Origin: Candidatus Gottesmanbacteria bacterium | Lineage (GTDB): Bacteria > Patescibacteriota > Microgenomatia > 2-02-FULL-39-11 | Direction: 5' to 3' | Length of the DNA: 5,746 bases | NCBI GenBank assembly: GCA_016218275.1 | Contig: JACREK010000053.1 | Coordinates: 1-5,746, forward strand | Shown here: positions 4,804 through 5,746 of the stretch, piece by piece | Position numbering within the stretch: the stretch's first letter is position 1 | Layout of the letters: every line of letters starts with the position of its first letter | Program-made: the position numbers and the translations under genes | The notes under the pieces: model-generated | Told to the model about the DNA's origin: nothing | What the model saw: only the letters and a program-made list of their open reading frames with translations | The model's database searches: none

Positions 4804-4868
4804 ACGGGGAGGTAATTGGCTGTTTGGCGCCAAACACAACAATGCACCTCCCCCAAGGGAGGTTTTTT
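4794..4868 (+). promoter_or_regulatory. Transcription attenuator responsive to cysteine (predicted)
   Basis: Four segments: 1 = TACCTCC (4794-4800), 2 = GGGGAGGT (4806-4813), 3 = ACCTCCCC (4846-4853), 4 = GGGAGGT (4857-4863). Segments 1 and 2 pair over 7 bp (with A4814), 2 and 3 over 8 perfect bp, and 3 and 4 over 7 bp followed by a U-tract. The 2:3 antiterminator is extended by ATTG (4815-4818) with CAAT (4840-4843) and by the self-complementary GTTTGGCGCCAAAC (4822-4835). A ribosome stalled at the Cys codons would cover segment 1 and leave 2 free to pair with 3, so transcription continues. A ribosome reaching the stop at 4801-4803 would cover 2 and let 3:4 terminate. The pairings are seen in the sequence; the mechanism is inferred from trp-type attenuators. 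Confidence 0.85.
4846..4868 (+). terminator. Intrinsic terminator of the attenuator
   Basis: ACCTCCC (4846-4852), loop CCAA, GGGAGGT (4857-4863), then a U-tract (six T at 4863-4868). It lies 125 bases before the CBS-like start codon, so it controls read-through into that gene. It is not the end of an upstream gene's unit. Confidence 0.9.
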
Positions 4869-4993
4869 GATGGTTGCTTAACGAATGTGAACGGAATGAA
4901 CATGAGTTTAGCAATCCATCAATCCCGTATATGCGCCCCTCGGAGGCGAGGATGTAAACCTCGCGACGAGGTAAGCATTGTATGGGATGATGC
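4868..4993 (+). other. Structured post-terminator leader with possible short ORF
   Basis: TGATGG (4868-4873) and TTGCT (4874-4878) pair with AGCAA (4910-4914) and CCATCA (4916-4921). Further on, GCGAGG (4946-4951) can pair with CCTCGC (4959-4964), or alternatively ACCTCG (4958-4963) with CGAGGT (4967-4972); these two are mutually exclusive. An ATG at 4902 opens a 31-codon frame whose TGA (4995-4997) overlaps the ATG at 4994 as ATGA, which would allow translational coupling. There is no clear ribosome binding site or family match, so the short ORF is doubtful. Confidence 0.4.
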
Positions 4994-5746
4994 ATGATCA
5001 CTATGTACTACAACAACATTTTAGAAATTATCGGCAATACACCGCTGGTGAAGATCAATAAGTTAAATCCAAATCCACGGGTTTTGATGCTGGCAAAGCT
5101 GGAGTTTTTAAATCCCGGCGGAAGCATTAAAGATAGAATCGGCCCTTTTATGATAGAGAAAGCGGAGAAAGAAAGAAAGCTAAAAAAAGGAGGAACAATT
5201 GTTGAACCAACATCGGGAAATACCGGGGTCGGACTTGCCCAGGTAGCAGCCATTAAGGGTTATAAAACTGTTTTTGTCATGCCGGATAAGATGAGCGAGG
5301 AGAAAAGAAATCTTCTTCGTGCTTATGGCGCAAAAGTGGTAATTACCCCAACCGCCGTTTCCCCCGAGGATCCCAGGAGTTATTATCAGGTTTCAAACAA
5401 GCTCACCCAAGAAATCCCTGGAGCTTTTAAACCGGATCAGTATTCGAATATGGAGAATCCCCGGGCACATTATGCCACAACTGGTCCGGAAATATGGCAG
5501 CAAACTGAAGGAAAAGTAACTCATGTAATTATCGGTATGGGAACAGGTGGGACAATTACCGGTATTGGTAAATATCTTAAGGAGAAAAATCCCAAAATAA
5601 AAATAATTGGTGTAGATCCGGAAGGAAGCGTATATTATGAATATTTTAAAACCAAAAAAATTCCTAAACTTTTTAATACTTATAAAGTCGAAGGAGTTGG
5701 TGAAGATTTTCTTCCCAAAACGATGGATTTTTCTGTGGTTGATGAA
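4994..5746 (+). CDS. cbs: Cystathionine beta-synthase-type PLP enzyme, 3' end beyond the window
   Basis: Fold-type II PLP enzyme; it most likely condenses serine (or an activated serine) with homocysteine to cystathionine, or with sulfide to cysteine. Two in-frame starts exist, 4994 (MITMYYNN) and 5003 (MYYNN); a stop at 4988-4990 bounds the frame, and family N-termini suit 5003 equally well. Counting from 5003: NTPLV (12-16), NPGGSIKDR with the PLP Lys at 43, the phosphate/substrate loop EPTSGNTG (68-75), DQYSNMENPRAHY (145-157), and the PLP-phosphate loop GMGTGGTITG (178-187). Then come GVDPEGS and VEGVGEDFLP, which resemble eukaryotic and bacterial CBS more than CysK (where GVEP and IQGIGAGFIP are usual). 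Only 248 residues from 5003 are visible, so CBS-domain repeats cannot be judged. There is no N-terminal heme segment. Initiation signal is weak (GGGA at 4984-4987). Expression is predicted to depend on the polycysteine attenuator upstream. Confidence 0.88.
   Translation, partial: MITMYYNNILEIIGNTPLVKINKLNPNPRVLMLAKLEFLNPGGSIKDRIGPFMIEKAEKERKLKKGGTIVEPTSGNTGVGLAQVAAIKGYKTVFVMPDKMSEEKRNLLRAYGAKVVITPTAVSPEDPRSYYQVSNKLTQEIPGAFKPDQYSNMENPRAHYATTGPEIWQQTEGKVTHVIIGMGTGGTITGIGKYLKEKNPKIKIIGVDPEGSVYYEYFKTKKIPKLFNTYKVEGVGEDFLPKTMDFSVVDE

Noticed and set aside
4822..4835. GTTTGGCGCCAAAC as a stand-alone operator
   Set aside because: It lies downstream of the predicted transcription start and extends the antiterminator helix, so an RNA role explains it better.
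4785..4997. 70-codon plus-strand frame between leader and CBS-like gene
   Set aside because: It starts inside the leader peptide in another frame and runs through the terminator. Only the short part from 4902 is kept as a doubtful coupling ORF.
4705..5001. 98-codon minus-strand frame opposite the attenuator
   Set aside because: It is antisense to the hairpins and terminator, its residues come from palindromic DNA, and no family resemblance is seen.

Overview
The window reads as a small-genome, AT-leaning bacterium. It is most likely a member of the Candidate Phyla Radiation (Patescibacteria, Microgenomates-like). This is inference from three things: an archaeal-type S-adenosylhomocysteine hydrolase, a PaaX/Cas2-like winged-helix protein of the kind common in those genomes, and interspersed palindromic repeats, two of them inside a conserved gene. 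TGA is used as an ordinary stop codon (methyltransferase, SAM hydrolase-like gene), so this is not the TGA=Gly code.

Layout. 2-1195 (+): ahcY, lacking its 5' end, with two in-frame repeat insertions. 1315-2016 (-): PaaX/Cas2-like regulator. Its promoter contains a 30-bp dyad that is copied again just past its stop codon, and the gene is bracketed by a 20-bp duplication of the ahcY 3' end. 2113-2715 (-): unrecognised 200-aa protein. 2793-2932: composite palindromic repeat, not coding. 3006-3770 (+): SAM-dependent methyltransferase. 3803-4663 (+): divergent SAM hydroxide adenosyltransferase (DUF62). 4699-4972: palindrome, promoter, 14-codon leader peptide with three consecutive Cys codons, mutually exclusive hairpins, intrinsic terminator and a further structured leader. 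4994-5746 (+): cystathionine beta-synthase-type enzyme, cut by the window end.

The best find is a complete trp-style attenuator in front of the cystathionine beta-synthase-like gene. The leader peptide MNISINRVVCCCTS starts 9 nt after a TATAAT box, so its mRNA should be leaderless or nearly so. Its Cys codons abut segment 1 of a 1:2 / 2:3 / 3:4 hairpin series ending in a U-tract terminator. The geometry predicts read-through when charged tRNA-Cys is scarce. Polycysteine leaderless attenuators are known in mycobacteria; this would be a separate instance on a different gene and apparently in a different phylum.

The other four genes whose 5' ends are visible also have a sigma70-like promoter placed 5-9 nt from the start codon with no Shine-Dalgarno sequence, so leaderless transcription looks like the local rule. 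Functionally the metabolic genes concern SAM, homocysteine and cysteine: methyl transfer produces SAH, AhcY releases homocysteine, the DUF62 protein may hydrolyse SAM, and the CBS-like enzyme would carry homocysteine towards cysteine.
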